Shown piece by piece: positions 50,029 to 58,371 of a stretch of 64,000 bases of DNA. Source of the stretch: Eubacterium aggregans (lineage in GTDB: Bacteria; Bacillota; Clostridia; Eubacteriales; Eubacteriaceae); assembly GCF_900107815.1 (NCBI RefSeq), contig NZ_FNRK01000011.1, positions 38,254 to 102,253 of the forward strand, given 5' to 3'. A program made the position numbers and the translations under genes. Numbering within the stretch: position 1 is the first letter of the stretch; the number at the start of each line of letters is the position of its first letter. The notes under the pieces were generated by a model. The model was not told the origin of the DNA. It did not search any database and saw only the letters and a program-made list of their open reading frames with translations.

Positions 50029-50643
50029 GTGACCGATTTTAAAACTGCCGCTATTTTGGTGGGGGGCAAAAGCACCCGGATGGGGCTGGATAAGAAAAAC
50101 CTGGTCCTTGGGGAGGAGGGACTCCTCCAATCCATCGTCCACCAGCTGTCCCCCCTCTTTGAGGATATCATCGCCCTGGGCTGCCCCCGGGAGGCGGTGG
50201 CTCCGGTAACGGGCATTCGGGCCTTTTATCCCGATGCCCTGGCCACCGCCGCCTCCCTCACCGGGATTTACACCGGGCTGTGCCATACCGAATCCCGCTA
50301 TCTCTATGTAACGGCCTGCGATATGCCCCACTACAATCCCCGGTATATCCGCTATATGATGTCCCGGCTGAAGGAGGACCCCACTAGTGGCTGCGTCACC
50401 CGCTACCAGGAGTGGATTGAGCCCTTCAATGCCTTTTACAGCCCGGCCCTTCTCCCCACCATGGAGGCTTTCCTTAACAGCCGGCGAAAAAGCATCTTTA
50501 AGTATTTAGAAGGGGAATCCATCACCTATATCCCCGAAGCCACCGCAAGACGCTTTAGCCCAAACTGGGAGATGTTCTGTAATTTGAATACACCCAGGGA
50601 CCTGGCCACTCATTTAGGAGGACCCCATGACCATCTATCGTGA
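50029..50643 (+). CDS. mobA: Molybdenum cofactor guanylyltransferase
   Basis: A 204-residue nucleotidyltransferase. ILVGGKSTRMGLDKKNLVLG is the GTP loop and VTACDMPHYNP the metal-binding Asp segment, both intact, unlike the fusion protein at 16374. It adds GMP to molybdenum cofactor for bis-MGD enzymes such as the formate dehydrogenase encoded upstream. The start is GTG at 50029 with CGGAG upstream, 18 bases after fdhA. It overlaps fdhD by 17 bases. Confidence 0.92.
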   Translation: MTDFKTAAILVGGKSTRMGLDKKNLVLGEEGLLQSIVHQLSPLFEDIIALGCPREAVAPVTGIRAFYPDALATAASLTGIYTGLCHTESRYLYVTACDMPHYNPRYIRYMMSRLKEDPTSGCVTRYQEWIEPFNAFYSPALLPTMEAFLNSRRKSIFKYLEGESITYIPEATARRFSPNWEMFCNLNTPRDLATHLGGPHDHLS

Positions 50644-51394
50644 AGAAATCGAAAAAATTACCCCAAGGGGCATCATGCGAATGGCGGACCCCATGGTGAA
50701 GGAATACCCCGTGTCCCTCACCCTCAATGGTGAGCCGATCATCACCCTGATGACCCTTCCCTGGGACCTTGAGGAGCTGGCCCTGGGCTTTCTCTCCCTT
50801 AAAGGATTGATACCGGGGATGTCTGCCGTCACCGATCTCACCATCACCCCTTTCCCTGAGACCCCCGGTGCCACCATCGCCGTCACCAGCTCCACCACAG
50901 GGGCCCATCAGGGGGATTTTTTTAGCCTCTCCGAGGAGAGCATTGCCTCACCCCATAAAAAAAAGGGGCACTGCCCCCTGACAACCTCCTTCGAGGATGC
51001 CATGAACCGTGCCCACATGGATGTGGATGCCTTATTTCAAATGATGGATGCCTTTAGCCGGAAGTCCGAGGTTTTTGTCACAACCGGGGGAGTCCACAGC
51101 ATCGGCCTGTATCAAGACGGGCAGCCCCTTTTATTTTACGATGATGTCAGCCGTTACAATACCTACAATAAGCTCTTTGGCGGTATCCTCCGCCATGGGC
51201 TGTCCACTGAGAGGACCATGCTCCTCACCACCGGACGGATTCCCTCGGAGGTCATGGGTTGGATTATCGCCCGGGGCATTCCCTGGGTGATGTCCATCTC
51301 CGCCCCCACCCAGGGCAGCGTCCAGCTGGCCCGGGAACACGGCGTCACCCTCATGGGTTTCGTCCGGGGCGAACGGCTGAATTTTTACGCCTAA
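50627..51394 (+). CDS. fdhD: FdhD-type formate dehydrogenase sulfuration factor lacking the CxxC loop
   Basis: A 255-residue FdhD. Recognisable parts are EYPVSLTLNGEPI, LALGFLSLKG, FVTTGGVHSIGLYQDGQ, YDDVSRYNTYNKLFGG and ISAPTQGSVQLA. E. coli FdhD passes sulfur with a CxxC loop; here that loop region has only one cysteine (Cys116), so sulfur transfer must use one Cys or another mechanism. It overlaps mobA. Its stop overlaps by 3 bases (51392-51394/51391-51393) that of the convergent NuoG-like gene, with no terminator between. Confidence 0.87.
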   Translation: MTIYREEIEKITPRGIMRMADPMVKEYPVSLTLNGEPIITLMTLPWDLEELALGFLSLKGLIPGMSAVTDLTITPFPETPGATIAVTSSTTGAHQGDFFSLSEESIASPHKKKGHCPLTTSFEDAMNRAHMDVDALFQMMDAFSRKSEVFVTTGGVHSIGLYQDGQPLLFYDDVSRYNTYNKLFGGILRHGLSTERTMLLTTGRIPSEVMGWIIARGIPWVMSISAPTQGSVQLAREHGVTLMGFVRGERLNFYA

Positions 51395-52137
51395 ACTTCC
51401 CCGTAAGTATGGGCCAAGGCATCGCTCATGGCGGCCTGGCGGCAATGGGTACAGAGGGTCTCCCCGGGATGGCCGGCTTTTTTAGCGGCATACTGCACTT
51501 CGGCGTAGGTGCCCAAGGGTGCGCCACATTTTTGGCAGAACACCAAGGGGAACCGCCGTCCCCAAATTTCCCGGTCTGTGGGATTTTCGGTAAAGCTGAT
51601 GGCTCCGGTGGGGCAGACCTTGGCACAGGATAAGCAGCCGATGCAGACATCGCTGGGCTCATCGTAGGGGGTGGCTATTTTTTTCTCCGTCCCCCGGCCC
51701 ACGGTGGCAATGGCCCCGGTTCCGATGGCCCCACAGGCCTGGGCGCACAGGCCGCACATCACGCATTTTTCATTCTCGATGGCGGCAAAACGGCTGCCAT
51801 CCAAGGCGCCGTATTTTTCGCACAAATCTTTAATCTCCGGACTTTCCGGTGCCCGAAGGGCCAGGAGCATCAGTACCGCCGCCCGGTCCCGACGTACCCG
51901 TTCGCTATTGGTATAGACCTCAATGGGCTTATCCACGGGGTAGACGCAGGACACCACGATTTTGCTCCATCCCCGTTCCACCACCTCCACAATACACAGC
52001 CGGCAGCTGGCCAGTCCATCCATTCCCGGATGATGGCAGAGGGTGGGAATATCGATGTGGTTCCGCTTGGCGATATCTAAAAGATACTCGCCCTTTTCAC
52101 AGGTATACACCCTATCGTCAATTTTAATTTCAATCAT
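51391..52137 (-). CDS. NuoG N-terminus-like iron-sulfur subunit
   Basis: A 248-residue electron-transfer subunit. It has a plant-type [2Fe-2S] domain (CHHPGMDGLASCRLC, then a further Cys in VSCVYPVD), a region lacking the His-cluster, and two [4Fe-4S] motifs (CVMCGLCAQAC, CIGCLSCAKVCP). C-terminal cysteine pairs (CQKCG, CTHC) are extra. It lacks any catalytic domain, as in the BfuA-type or HydA-truncated subunits of flavin-bifurcating complexes. The start at 52137 has AGGGGG upstream; the earlier frame lies inside the NuoF-like gene. It is the last gene of the tungsten oxidoreductase operon. Confidence 0.85.
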   Translation of the reverse strand: MIEIKIDDRVYTCEKGEYLLDIAKRNHIDIPTLCHHPGMDGLASCRLCIVEVVERGWSKIVVSCVYPVDKPIEVYTNSERVRRDRAAVLMLLALRAPESPEIKDLCEKYGALDGSRFAAIENEKCVMCGLCAQACGAIGTGAIATVGRGTEKKIATPYDEPSDVCIGCLSCAKVCPTGAISFTENPTDREIWGRRFPLVFCQKCGAPLGTYAEVQYAAKKAGHPGETLCTHCRQAAMSDALAHTYGEV

Positions 52138-52147
52138 CTCAAACCCC

Positions 52148-53989
52148 CTACAACAATTCCACGGCCAGGGAACTTGCCGTTTTCTGATGCCCAGCCCCTT
52201 TTTTGACGGTGATAACCGCATCAAAATGACAGGCTTCCCGGCAGCTTCCACAGACGATGCACTTGGCCGGATCGATGGTATGGGGCGCCTTCTTCCCGCC
52301 GGATATGGCCTCCACCGGACATTGACGGCTACAGGCACCGCAGCCCACGCACACATTTTTATCGATGGCAAAGGCCACAAGCTTGGTACACACTCCCGCC
52401 GGACAATAGTGGTCCCTGATATGAGCTTCGTACTCTTCCCGGAAGAATTTGATGGTGGTCAGCACCGGGTTGGGGGCGGATTTCCCCAAACTGCACAAGG
52501 AGGCATCCTCCATGGCGTGGCCGATGGTTTCCAGGAGCTCAATATCCCCCTCCCGGCCCCGGCCTTCACAGATATCCGTCAGAATTTCCAGCATCCGCCG
52601 GAGTCCCTCCCGACAGGGGGTGCATTTTCCGCAGCTCTCTTCGCAGAGGAACTTGGTGTAATACCGGGCAACTTCCACCATACAGCTTCGGTCATCCATG
52701 ACGATCATACCGCCGGAACCCATCATGGCGCCGTAGGCCTTCAGGGTGTCAAAATCCACCTCTAAATCCAGCATGGATTCTGGGATACAGCCCCCGGAGG
52801 GTCCACCGGTTTGGACGGCCTTAAAGGGACGATCCCCTAAAATGCCCCCGCCGATGTCAAAGATCAGGTGGCGCAGGGTGGCCCCCATGGGAACCTCCGC
52901 CAGGCCGGTCCGTTTGACCTTGCCTACCATGGCGAATACCTTGGTCCCCCCGCTTTTTTCCGTACCCACCTGGGCAAAGGCGGCACCCCCATCCCGGATG
53001 ATCACCGGGATATTGGCTAAGGTTTCCACGTTATTCAGCACCGTGGGATGGTCCCACAGGCCCCGCTGTACCGAGCGGATATACTTTGCCCGGGGTTCTC
53101 CAACCCGGCCGGCGATGGAGGCCATGAGGGCTGTAGATTCCCCACAGACAAAGGCCCCGCCCCCCCGAACCACAGAAAGCTTCAGCTTATGGTCGGTACC
53201 CATGACGGATTCTCCTAAGATGCCCCGGTCCTCGGCATCGGCAATGGCCCCCCGCAGCATCCGTACCGCCAGATCGTATTCATCCCGGACGTAGAAAAAA
53301 CCCTCCTCGGCACCAATGGCGATGGCCGCAATAGCCAAGCCCTCCAGCACCACGTGGGGATTCCCCTCCATGAGGGAGCAGTCCATAAAGGCACCGGGGT
53401 CCCCCTCGTCTCCATTACACACCACGTATTTCGGAAAGACATCGTACCCCGCCGCTGTGCGCCATTTGCGCCCCGTTGGGAATCCGGCACCCCCCCGTCC
53501 CCGGAGATTGGAGGCTTCTACCTCATTGATAATGGCCTCGGGTGTCATGGTGAGGGCTTTTTTTAAGGCTTGGTATCCCCCGGCTTCAATATAGGCATCG
53601 ATGCTTTCGGGATCCAGCCAGCCCAGGTCCTTTAAGGCGATTTTTTGTTGGTTGGCATAAAAGGGGTGTTCCTGCTGGGTTTTTACCCGTTTCCCATCGT
53701 TGTCCTTGCCCAGAAGGCTTTCGATGATTTCGCCCCCTTCAAGGGTCCGCTCCACAATGGCGGGGACATCCTTCACCTTTACCTTATAATACATGATGCC
53801 CTGGGGAAGAATCTGGACCACGGGGCCGCTCTCACACAGGCCGCTGCATCCGGTCTTTTTGATATCGGTCTGGACCTCGGCGGACAGATTTTTTTCAGCA
53901 ATGATTTGCCCAAAGGCCTCGGCCACAGCCATGCTGCCATTGGCCCGACAGCCTGTCCCGCAGCAAATCAGGATTATCTGGTCCTTCAT
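52148..53989 (-). CDS. NuoF-like NADH/FMN subunit with added ferredoxin domains
   Basis: A 613-residue flavoprotein. An N-terminal thioredoxin-like [2Fe-2S] domain (residues 1-100; CCGTGCRANG, CSGLCESG) is followed by the NADH/FMN domain (NLRGRGGAGFPTGRKW, then CNGDEGDPGAFMD), an SLBB domain and the NuoF cluster (CEESCGKCTPCREGL). The C-terminal 70 residues add two [4Fe-4S] motifs (CVGCGACSRQCP, CIVCGSCREACH). This composition is that of HydB/HylB-like, electron-bifurcating proteins. It overlaps the NuoE-like gene by 4 bases. It should oxidise or reduce NAD(H) and split electrons to ferredoxin, a role inferred from homology. Confidence 0.92.
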   Translation of the reverse strand: MKDQIILICCGTGCRANGSMAVAEAFGQIIAEKNLSAEVQTDIKKTGCSGLCESGPVVQILPQGIMYYKVKVKDVPAIVERTLEGGEIIESLLGKDNDGKRVKTQQEHPFYANQQKIALKDLGWLDPESIDAYIEAGGYQALKKALTMTPEAIINEVEASNLRGRGGAGFPTGRKWRTAAGYDVFPKYVVCNGDEGDPGAFMDCSLMEGNPHVVLEGLAIAAIAIGAEEGFFYVRDEYDLAVRMLRGAIADAEDRGILGESVMGTDHKLKLSVVRGGGAFVCGESTALMASIAGRVGEPRAKYIRSVQRGLWDHPTVLNNVETLANIPVIIRDGGAAFAQVGTEKSGGTKVFAMVGKVKRTGLAEVPMGATLRHLIFDIGGGILGDRPFKAVQTGGPSGGCIPESMLDLEVDFDTLKAYGAMMGSGGMIVMDDRSCMVEVARYYTKFLCEESCGKCTPCREGLRRMLEILTDICEGRGREGDIELLETIGHAMEDASLCSLGKSAPNPVLTTIKFFREEYEAHIRDHYCPAGVCTKLVAFAIDKNVCVGCGACSRQCPVEAISGGKKAPHTIDPAKCIVCGSCREACHFDAVITVKKGAGHQKTASSLAVELL

Positions 53990-54459
53990 GCTTTATCCTC
54001 CTCTGCACATTCCTCTAAAATGGCCTTTAGCTTATCCAAGGTCACCTTACTGTGGTAGACATCATCCACCACCACCACCGGTGCCAGGGCGCAGGCCCCC
54101 ATGCAGTTGACGGTTTCCAGGGAAAACAGCCCATCCTCGGAGGTTTCCCCCGGGGCCAGTCCCAATAGCCGCTTGACCCCATCCACGATGGTTAAGGACC
54201 CCCGGATGTGGCAGGCGGTGCCATCGCAGCATTTGATGATATGCTTGCCCTTGGGCTTTAGGCTCAGAGCCTTGTAAAAGGTCGCCATGGCGTAGAGGCT
54301 GGCCTCCGGCCGGCCGAGGTATTCTGACAGGGCCATAAGCCCGCTCCTTGGAATATACTGGAAAGTCCGCTGCATATCCTGCAGTATGGCCAGGGCAAAC
54401 CGCTCATCCCTGGGATAGGCCTCCATGATTGTTTGAATTTGATTCGGTGTGATGTCCAA
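53986..54459 (-). CDS. NuoE-like [2Fe-2S] subunit
   Basis: A 157-residue thioredoxin-fold ferredoxin. The four ligands are in CCDGTACHIRG and VNCMGACALAP. An N-terminal helical domain precedes it. It works with the NuoF-like subunit, whose gene overlaps its stop by 4 bases. The start codon is TTG 54459, with AGGAGAGG about eight bases upstream. It lies 15 bases after moaD. Confidence 0.92.
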   Translation of the reverse strand: MDITPNQIQTIMEAYPRDERFALAILQDMQRTFQYIPRSGLMALSEYLGRPEASLYAMATFYKALSLKPKGKHIIKCCDGTACHIRGSLTIVDGVKRLLGLAPGETSEDGLFSLETVNCMGACALAPVVVVDDVYHSKVTLDKLKAILEECAEEDKA

Positions 54460-54474
54460 CGCTGTCCTCTCCTT

Positions 54475-54750
54475 TCATCCCCCGGCCACCACCGGGAAGA
54501 TTGCAACGGTATCCGACGGCACAAGGGGCGTGTGGATGCCATTCAGATGCTCCACATGGCGGCCATTGACCAGGATGATGATTTCATCCCCCAGAGTCTC
54601 CCCACCGGGAGCCAGGGCCACCCCTCTAAAATCTTTTCCATAGCGGTCGCTGAGCTGATGGATCAAGGTATATACATCCGGAACAGCTTCCATCTCGATG
54701 GCCTTGGTGCCGGTGTAATCCCTTATATAGGCAAAGAATTTTACTTTCAT
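54475..54750 (-). CDS. moaD: MoaD/ThiS-family sulfur carrier of the tungsten oxidoreductase operon
   Basis: A 91-residue ubiquitin-fold protein. It begins with VKFFAYIRDYTGTKAIEME and ends in VVAGG, the Gly-Gly tail that MoeB adenylates and that carries the dithiolene sulfur. The start at 54750 follows GGGGGAG; the longer frame has no RBS. It stands between the aldehyde oxidoreductase and NuoE-like genes. A MoaD in this position suggests cofactor supply tied to this enzyme. MoaE, its usual large partner, is not in the window. Confidence 0.9.
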   Translation of the reverse strand: MKVKFFAYIRDYTGTKAIEMEAVPDVYTLIHQLSDRYGKDFRGVALAPGGETLGDEIIILVNGRHVEHLNGIHTPLVPSDTVAIFPVVAGG

Positions 54751-54790
54751 GGCTCCCCCTTCTGCCAGATATCGGGCTTCTGTACCCAAC

Positions 54791-54828
54791 GGGGCTTTCC
54801 GCCATCCACCGGACAGCGTGAAAGCCCC
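54791..54828 (-). promoter_or_regulatory. Intercistronic hairpin between the oxidoreductase gene and moaD
   Basis: GGGGCTTTC (54791-54799) pairs with GAAAGCCCC (54820-54828), extended by CGC/GCG around one bulge. No T-run follows on the minus strand, so it is more likely an mRNA stability or attenuation element than a full terminator. Confidence 0.6.
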
Positions 54829-54852
54829 ATTATTTTTAAAATTTAATCGTCC

Positions 54853-56649
54853 TTAAAGATCTAAGGCGGTCTTCTTTTCCGGCGTCGGCACGCCATCACC
54901 ATCCCATCCCCTTAAGGTATAGTATTCCTCAAGCATGGTGTAGAGCTCGTTCACCCGTCCCTTGGCAGGTCCTGCAGGCAGGGCTTCCCGAAGCAGCCGT
55001 GGCGGCAGGGTATCCTTTTCCACACCGGCGGCAATGTTGAACATCTTTTCCAGGTTCCAGACCCGTTCCCCCTTTAAGAGGATATCCTCATCGGATTCGT
55101 CACTGCCCACCGCCTGGCGATAGGCTTCGGCGTATTCAGGCAGGCCCAGGCTGAAGGAAGTGAATAAGCACATCCCCATGGAGTCGATGAGGGCGGTGAG
55201 GTCCTGGAAGATTTTAAGCATCCCGGCCTTTCCCTCGGTGACCAAGGGGTCCATCTTAACGGGGAGGCCCAGGATTTCCGGAGCGGTCATATACCCCCGG
55301 ACATGGCACCCACCACGGTTAGAAGTAGCGTATTCCAGACCGATGCCCTGCTGGGCACGGCCATCGTAGGCCGGCATTTCCTGCTTTTTCACCGTCATGG
55401 ACAGCTCTGGATGGCCGTACTTTTCAGCCATGCGGTAGGAGCCCTGGGCGATGAGATGCCCAATGCCCTCATCCTTACAGACCATTTCTACCAGTTTAAC
55501 CACAACATCCGCATCCCCAAAGCGCACTGGGAATCCGATATCCTCTTCCGGGATATAGCCGGCTTCGTACAATTCCATGAGGCAGGCGATGGTGGAGCCC
55601 AGGGTGATGGGGTCCATGCCGTATTCATTACACAGGAAGTTGGCCTTGCACACCGCATCCAGACGATCCACACCACAGGCCGCCCCGAAGGACCAGCCCG
55701 CCTCGTATTCCGGGCCTTCTCCAGCAGACTTGAAGGGGCCATCCTTCACATGGACGATACGCCCGCAGCCGATGCAGCAGCCAAAACAGGCCTTATTGCG
55801 CACCAGGTATTCATCCACCAGGGCCTCCCCGGAAATGGCCTCTGCCTGTTCAAACACCGCACCGTCCCGGCCATTATTCACCGGCAGGCTCCCGCTTTCA
55901 TTGAGGATGTTCACCAGGATTTCCGTTCCGTAGGCGGGAAGTCCGCCACCGGTTACCGGGTGGGCCAAAAGCTTGGTCCGGCAATCCGCCATGGAGGCCA
56001 TAAAGCCTTCGTTATTGGCAACACTCAGGCCGCCGCTTCCCCGGACGGCCAGGGCCTTCAGGTTTTTACTGGCCATCACGGTCCCCAGGCCGCCCCGACC
56101 GGCTGCCCGGTGCTTGTCGTTCATCACTCCGGAGTACAGGCATCCCTTTTCCGCCACAGGCCCCACACAGGCGATGCGAAAGCTTTCGCCGCATTCTTCG
56201 TTGAGCATATCCGTGGTTTCAAAGACGGTCTTCCCCCAGAGATGGTCTGCATCCCGGAGCTCCACCACATCATCTTTGATGTAGAGGTACACGGGTTTTT
56301 CGCTGGCATTTTCAAAGATGATGCCGTCATATCCTGCGTATTTAAGTTCTGGGCCAAAGTAGCCCCCGGAATTGGCCGCGCCGATGGTCCCGGTCAGGGG
56401 AGCCTTGGCCACCACCTCATAACGGCCGCCGCAGGCTGCGGCAGTCCCGGTCAGGGGGCCGGTCATGAAGATCAGCTTGTTTTCCGGGCTTAAGGGTTCG
56501 ACCTTGGGGTCGACCTCATCACAGAAATACTTGGTGCCCAGTCCCCGGGCCCCCACGTAGTCCCTGGCTAAATCCATTTTGAGGGGTTCTGTGGCAATGG
56601 ACCCCGTAGCCAAATCGATTCTTAATAGTTTTCCAGTCCATGCGTTCAT
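54853..56649 (-). CDS. aor: Aldehyde:ferredoxin oxidoreductase-family tungsten enzyme
   Basis: A 598-residue AOR-family protein. It starts with GKLLRIDLATGSI, has AAGRGGLGTVMASKNLKALAV for the pterin, and CFGCCIGC near residue 290 as the CxxCxxxC part of its [4Fe-4S] site, with the fourth Cys near 490. Family enzymes hold tungsten bis-pterin and oxidise aldehydes to acids or reduce acids. It overlaps the polyferredoxin gene by 4 bases and is followed by MoaD and NuoEFG-like genes, so it likely forms a NAD(H)/ferredoxin-linked complex. Specificity for aldehydes against aromatic acyl-CoA (BamB-type) cannot be decided from this sequence. Confidence 0.93.
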   Translation of the reverse strand: MNAWTGKLLRIDLATGSIATEPLKMDLARDYVGARGLGTKYFCDEVDPKVEPLSPENKLIFMTGPLTGTAAACGGRYEVVAKAPLTGTIGAANSGGYFGPELKYAGYDGIIFENASEKPVYLYIKDDVVELRDADHLWGKTVFETTDMLNEECGESFRIACVGPVAEKGCLYSGVMNDKHRAAGRGGLGTVMASKNLKALAVRGSGGLSVANNEGFMASMADCRTKLLAHPVTGGGLPAYGTEILVNILNESGSLPVNNGRDGAVFEQAEAISGEALVDEYLVRNKACFGCCIGCGRIVHVKDGPFKSAGEGPEYEAGWSFGAACGVDRLDAVCKANFLCNEYGMDPITLGSTIACLMELYEAGYIPEEDIGFPVRFGDADVVVKLVEMVCKDEGIGHLIAQGSYRMAEKYGHPELSMTVKKQEMPAYDGRAQQGIGLEYATSNRGGCHVRGYMTAPEILGLPVKMDPLVTEGKAGMLKIFQDLTALIDSMGMCLFTSFSLGLPEYAEAYRQAVGSDESDEDILLKGERVWNLEKMFNIAAGVEKDTLPPRLLREALPAGPAKGRVNELYTMLEEYYTLRGWDGDGVPTPEKKTALDL

Positions 56650-57125
56650 GAAATCGCCTCCTCTCCATAAGCGTCCCGCAGTCCATCGGCCACCGCTTTC
56701 TGACGGTTTTTATCCTCGGTGGCGTCTGCGTATTCAATGGCTCCCGTGGGGCAGTATTTTGCACACTGGGGATCCCCATCGCACAAATCGCATTTGTGGA
56801 GTCTGCCAGTGGCGGGGTTGATGCCGATATTCCCCAAGGGACAGGCATTCAGGCACATCTTACACCCAATACACTTATCCTGGTTCAGGGTGACCAGACC
56901 GTCTTCGCCCTTGGTCATGGCCCCCACCGGACACACCGCCACGCAGGATGCGTCGGAACACTGCAGGCACATCACCGGGACCGAAATGGCCGCCGCCTCG
57001 TAGGCAAAAACCGTCACATTGGACAGCTTTGGATTAAAGACCTGAAAATGCCCAAAGGAACATACCGTTTCGCATGTTCGACAGGACAAGCATTTCTCAG
57101 GCTTGATCAACAATTGCTTCGCCAT
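56646..57125 (-). CDS. Four-cluster polyferredoxin subunit
   Basis: A 159-residue HycB/CooF-type protein with four [4Fe-4S] motifs: CLSCRTCETVC, CLQCSDASCVAVCP, CIGCKMCLNACP and CDLCDGDPQCAKYCP. It likely moves electrons between the tungsten enzyme and the NuoEFG-like module. The start at 57125 has AGGAGG. It is the first gene of the operon and lies directly downstream of the riboswitch-like leader. Confidence 0.92.
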   Translation of the reverse strand: MAKQLLIKPEKCLSCRTCETVCSFGHFQVFNPKLSNVTVFAYEAAAISVPVMCLQCSDASCVAVCPVGAMTKGEDGLVTLNQDKCIGCKMCLNACPLGNIGINPATGRLHKCDLCDGDPQCAKYCPTGAIEYADATEDKNRQKAVADGLRDAYGEEAIS

Positions 57126-57151
57126 AAAATTACCTCCTGGGAATAAAATAA

Positions 57152-57188
57152 CACTATTATAAAAGGGTCCGTCCCCTTTATAATAGTG
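57152..57188 (-). promoter_or_regulatory. Leader hairpin overlapping the riboswitch 3' side
   Basis: CACTATTATAAA...GGG and its complement (57152-57167 and 57173-57188) form a 15-16-bp stem whose loop includes the 3' strand of the riboswitch closing stem. The hairpin and the closing stem cannot form together, which is what an expression platform requires. The RBS at 57130-57135 is just downstream. Confidence 0.65.
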
Positions 57189-57273
57189 CCTCCTTTGCAA
57201 ATACGGCAGGCCCGGCTGTTGCCAGTCAAACCCATGGTTCCACCCATCCCTGTGGGATGCGATGGACTCGGAG
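57168..57273 (-). promoter_or_regulatory. Molybdenum/tungsten cofactor riboswitch (Moco/Tuco-type), putative
   Basis: The leader RNA begins near CTCCGAG and closes with TCCGAGTCC (57264-57272) pairing with GGACGGA (57168-57174), leaving an AG bulge. Inside are a CATCCC/GGGATG hairpin, GGAACCATGGGTTT, CTGGC-AACA-GCCGG and a GCCT/AGGC stem. These blocks (CTCCGAG, GACTGGCAACAGCC, and a purine-rich 3' side) resemble the Moco RNA motif as I remember it. It starts about 10 bases after the predicted transcription start, before an operon for a pterin-metal enzyme. Exact class assignment needs a covariance-model search. Confidence 0.7.
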
Positions 57274-57289
57274 TTATTTAATTGATTTC

Positions 57290-57318
57290 ATTATACGCCC
57301 TTCATTTATGAATTGCAA
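57290..57318 (-). promoter_or_regulatory. Promoter of the tungsten oxidoreductase operon
   Basis: On the minus strand TTGCAA (57313-57318), 17-base spacer, TATAAT (57290-57295). The -10 is preceded by GGGCG, as in the trxA/flavoprotein promoters at 20710-20770. Confidence 0.85.
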
Positions 57319-57388
57319 GTCCTTTTCAGAATGGGGTTGGAAGATGAAGTTGAAACAATTGCGGACCTTGTCCAACTACAACGCCATC

Positions 57389-58318
57389 CTAGCTTAAGCC
57401 AGATAGAGAGCGCATCACTAAATCGATATCCTTATTTTCAAGCTCTTGAATAATATGTAAATAAGTTTTTTGGGTCGTCGTCATACTGGCGTGACCAAGC
57501 CGCCGTGCAACACTGGCAATTGACACCCCGGCAAACAACAAAAGTGACGCATGGGTATGCCGCAAACCATGAATTGAGATTACTGGAACCTTTGCCTTCC
57601 TGCAATACCTTGCCAAAATATCATTCGCTGTCGAATTATATACCTTGCCTCCCACAAAAATTGGATCGTCCTCCGGTAACCCCTTGATTAATTCAGAAAA
57701 CTGGATAACCGTTTGCCAATCAATTTGGATTTTCCGAATCGAGGATTTATTCTTTGTCGGCATAAAACCACCATTCCCTTTATAATCCCAGGTTTTGTTA
57801 ATCGATAAGGTCTGATGGGAAAAATCGAAATCCCGGGGCGTCAGGGCAAGGGCTTCGGAAAAGCGCATTCCTGTTTTTGCCGAGAGCAGAATGAACCAAT
57901 CCCATCCCACCTTGGGTTTAAGCTCCAAGGCCGTGAGCAATGTATGCAGCTCAAATTGATTTAAGTATTTGGGTTTCTTCTCCCGGGGTGTTTTTCCTTT
58001 TATAATCGCCTTTCGTGTAGGATCTCGTTTAATTAAGCCTTCATCCACTGCATCCAATATCGCGCCCTTAAGCTGATGGTGGAAATCCATGGTGGTTTGC
58101 CTCTCGTGACAAAGGGCATAATCATTGAGAAGCTGCTGGTATACGATGCGTGTCACCTCACATATTTTTACCCTGGGGATGAGCTTTTCAAGCCACTTAT
58201 GGGTCATTGTGTATTTATCCATGGTCACCTGTCGAATGGCTCCCTGCTTATAAACCATAATCCATTTTGAATAATACTCACAAAAAGCATCTGTCCGCTT
58301 AATTTCACCTAACATCAT
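57389..58318 (-). CDS. Tyrosine-type site-specific recombinase
   Basis: A 309-residue integrase/XerC-like protein. The N-terminal SAM-like DNA-binding domain covers about residues 10-110. Catalytic residues are visible: Arg in AKTGMRFSEALAL, His-x-x-Arg in HGLRHTH, the second His in LGHASMTTTQ and the Tyr in KTYLH. It is located beside a type I restriction operon with split hsdS genes. Recombinases in that position often shuffle hsdS target-recognition domains; it could also be the integrase of the island. The gene is minus strand and 53 bases after hsdR. Confidence 0.92.
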   Translation of the reverse strand: MMLGEIKRTDAFCEYYSKWIMVYKQGAIRQVTMDKYTMTHKWLEKLIPRVKICEVTRIVYQQLLNDYALCHERQTTMDFHHQLKGAILDAVDEGLIKRDPTRKAIIKGKTPREKKPKYLNQFELHTLLTALELKPKVGWDWFILLSAKTGMRFSEALALTPRDFDFSHQTLSINKTWDYKGNGGFMPTKNKSSIRKIQIDWQTVIQFSELIKGLPEDDPIFVGGKVYNSTANDILARYCRKAKVPVISIHGLRHTHASLLLFAGVSIASVARRLGHASMTTTQKTYLHIIQELENKDIDLVMRSLSGLS

Positions 58319-58371
58319 TAAACCTCCGTTTTATTAAAACGGTCCGCATTGCTCCAAATAAAAATCAACGC

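Noticed and set aside
57389..58318. Phage integrase of a resident prophage
   Set aside because: No phage structural, lysis or replication genes accompany it; the context is a restriction/toxin-antitoxin island.
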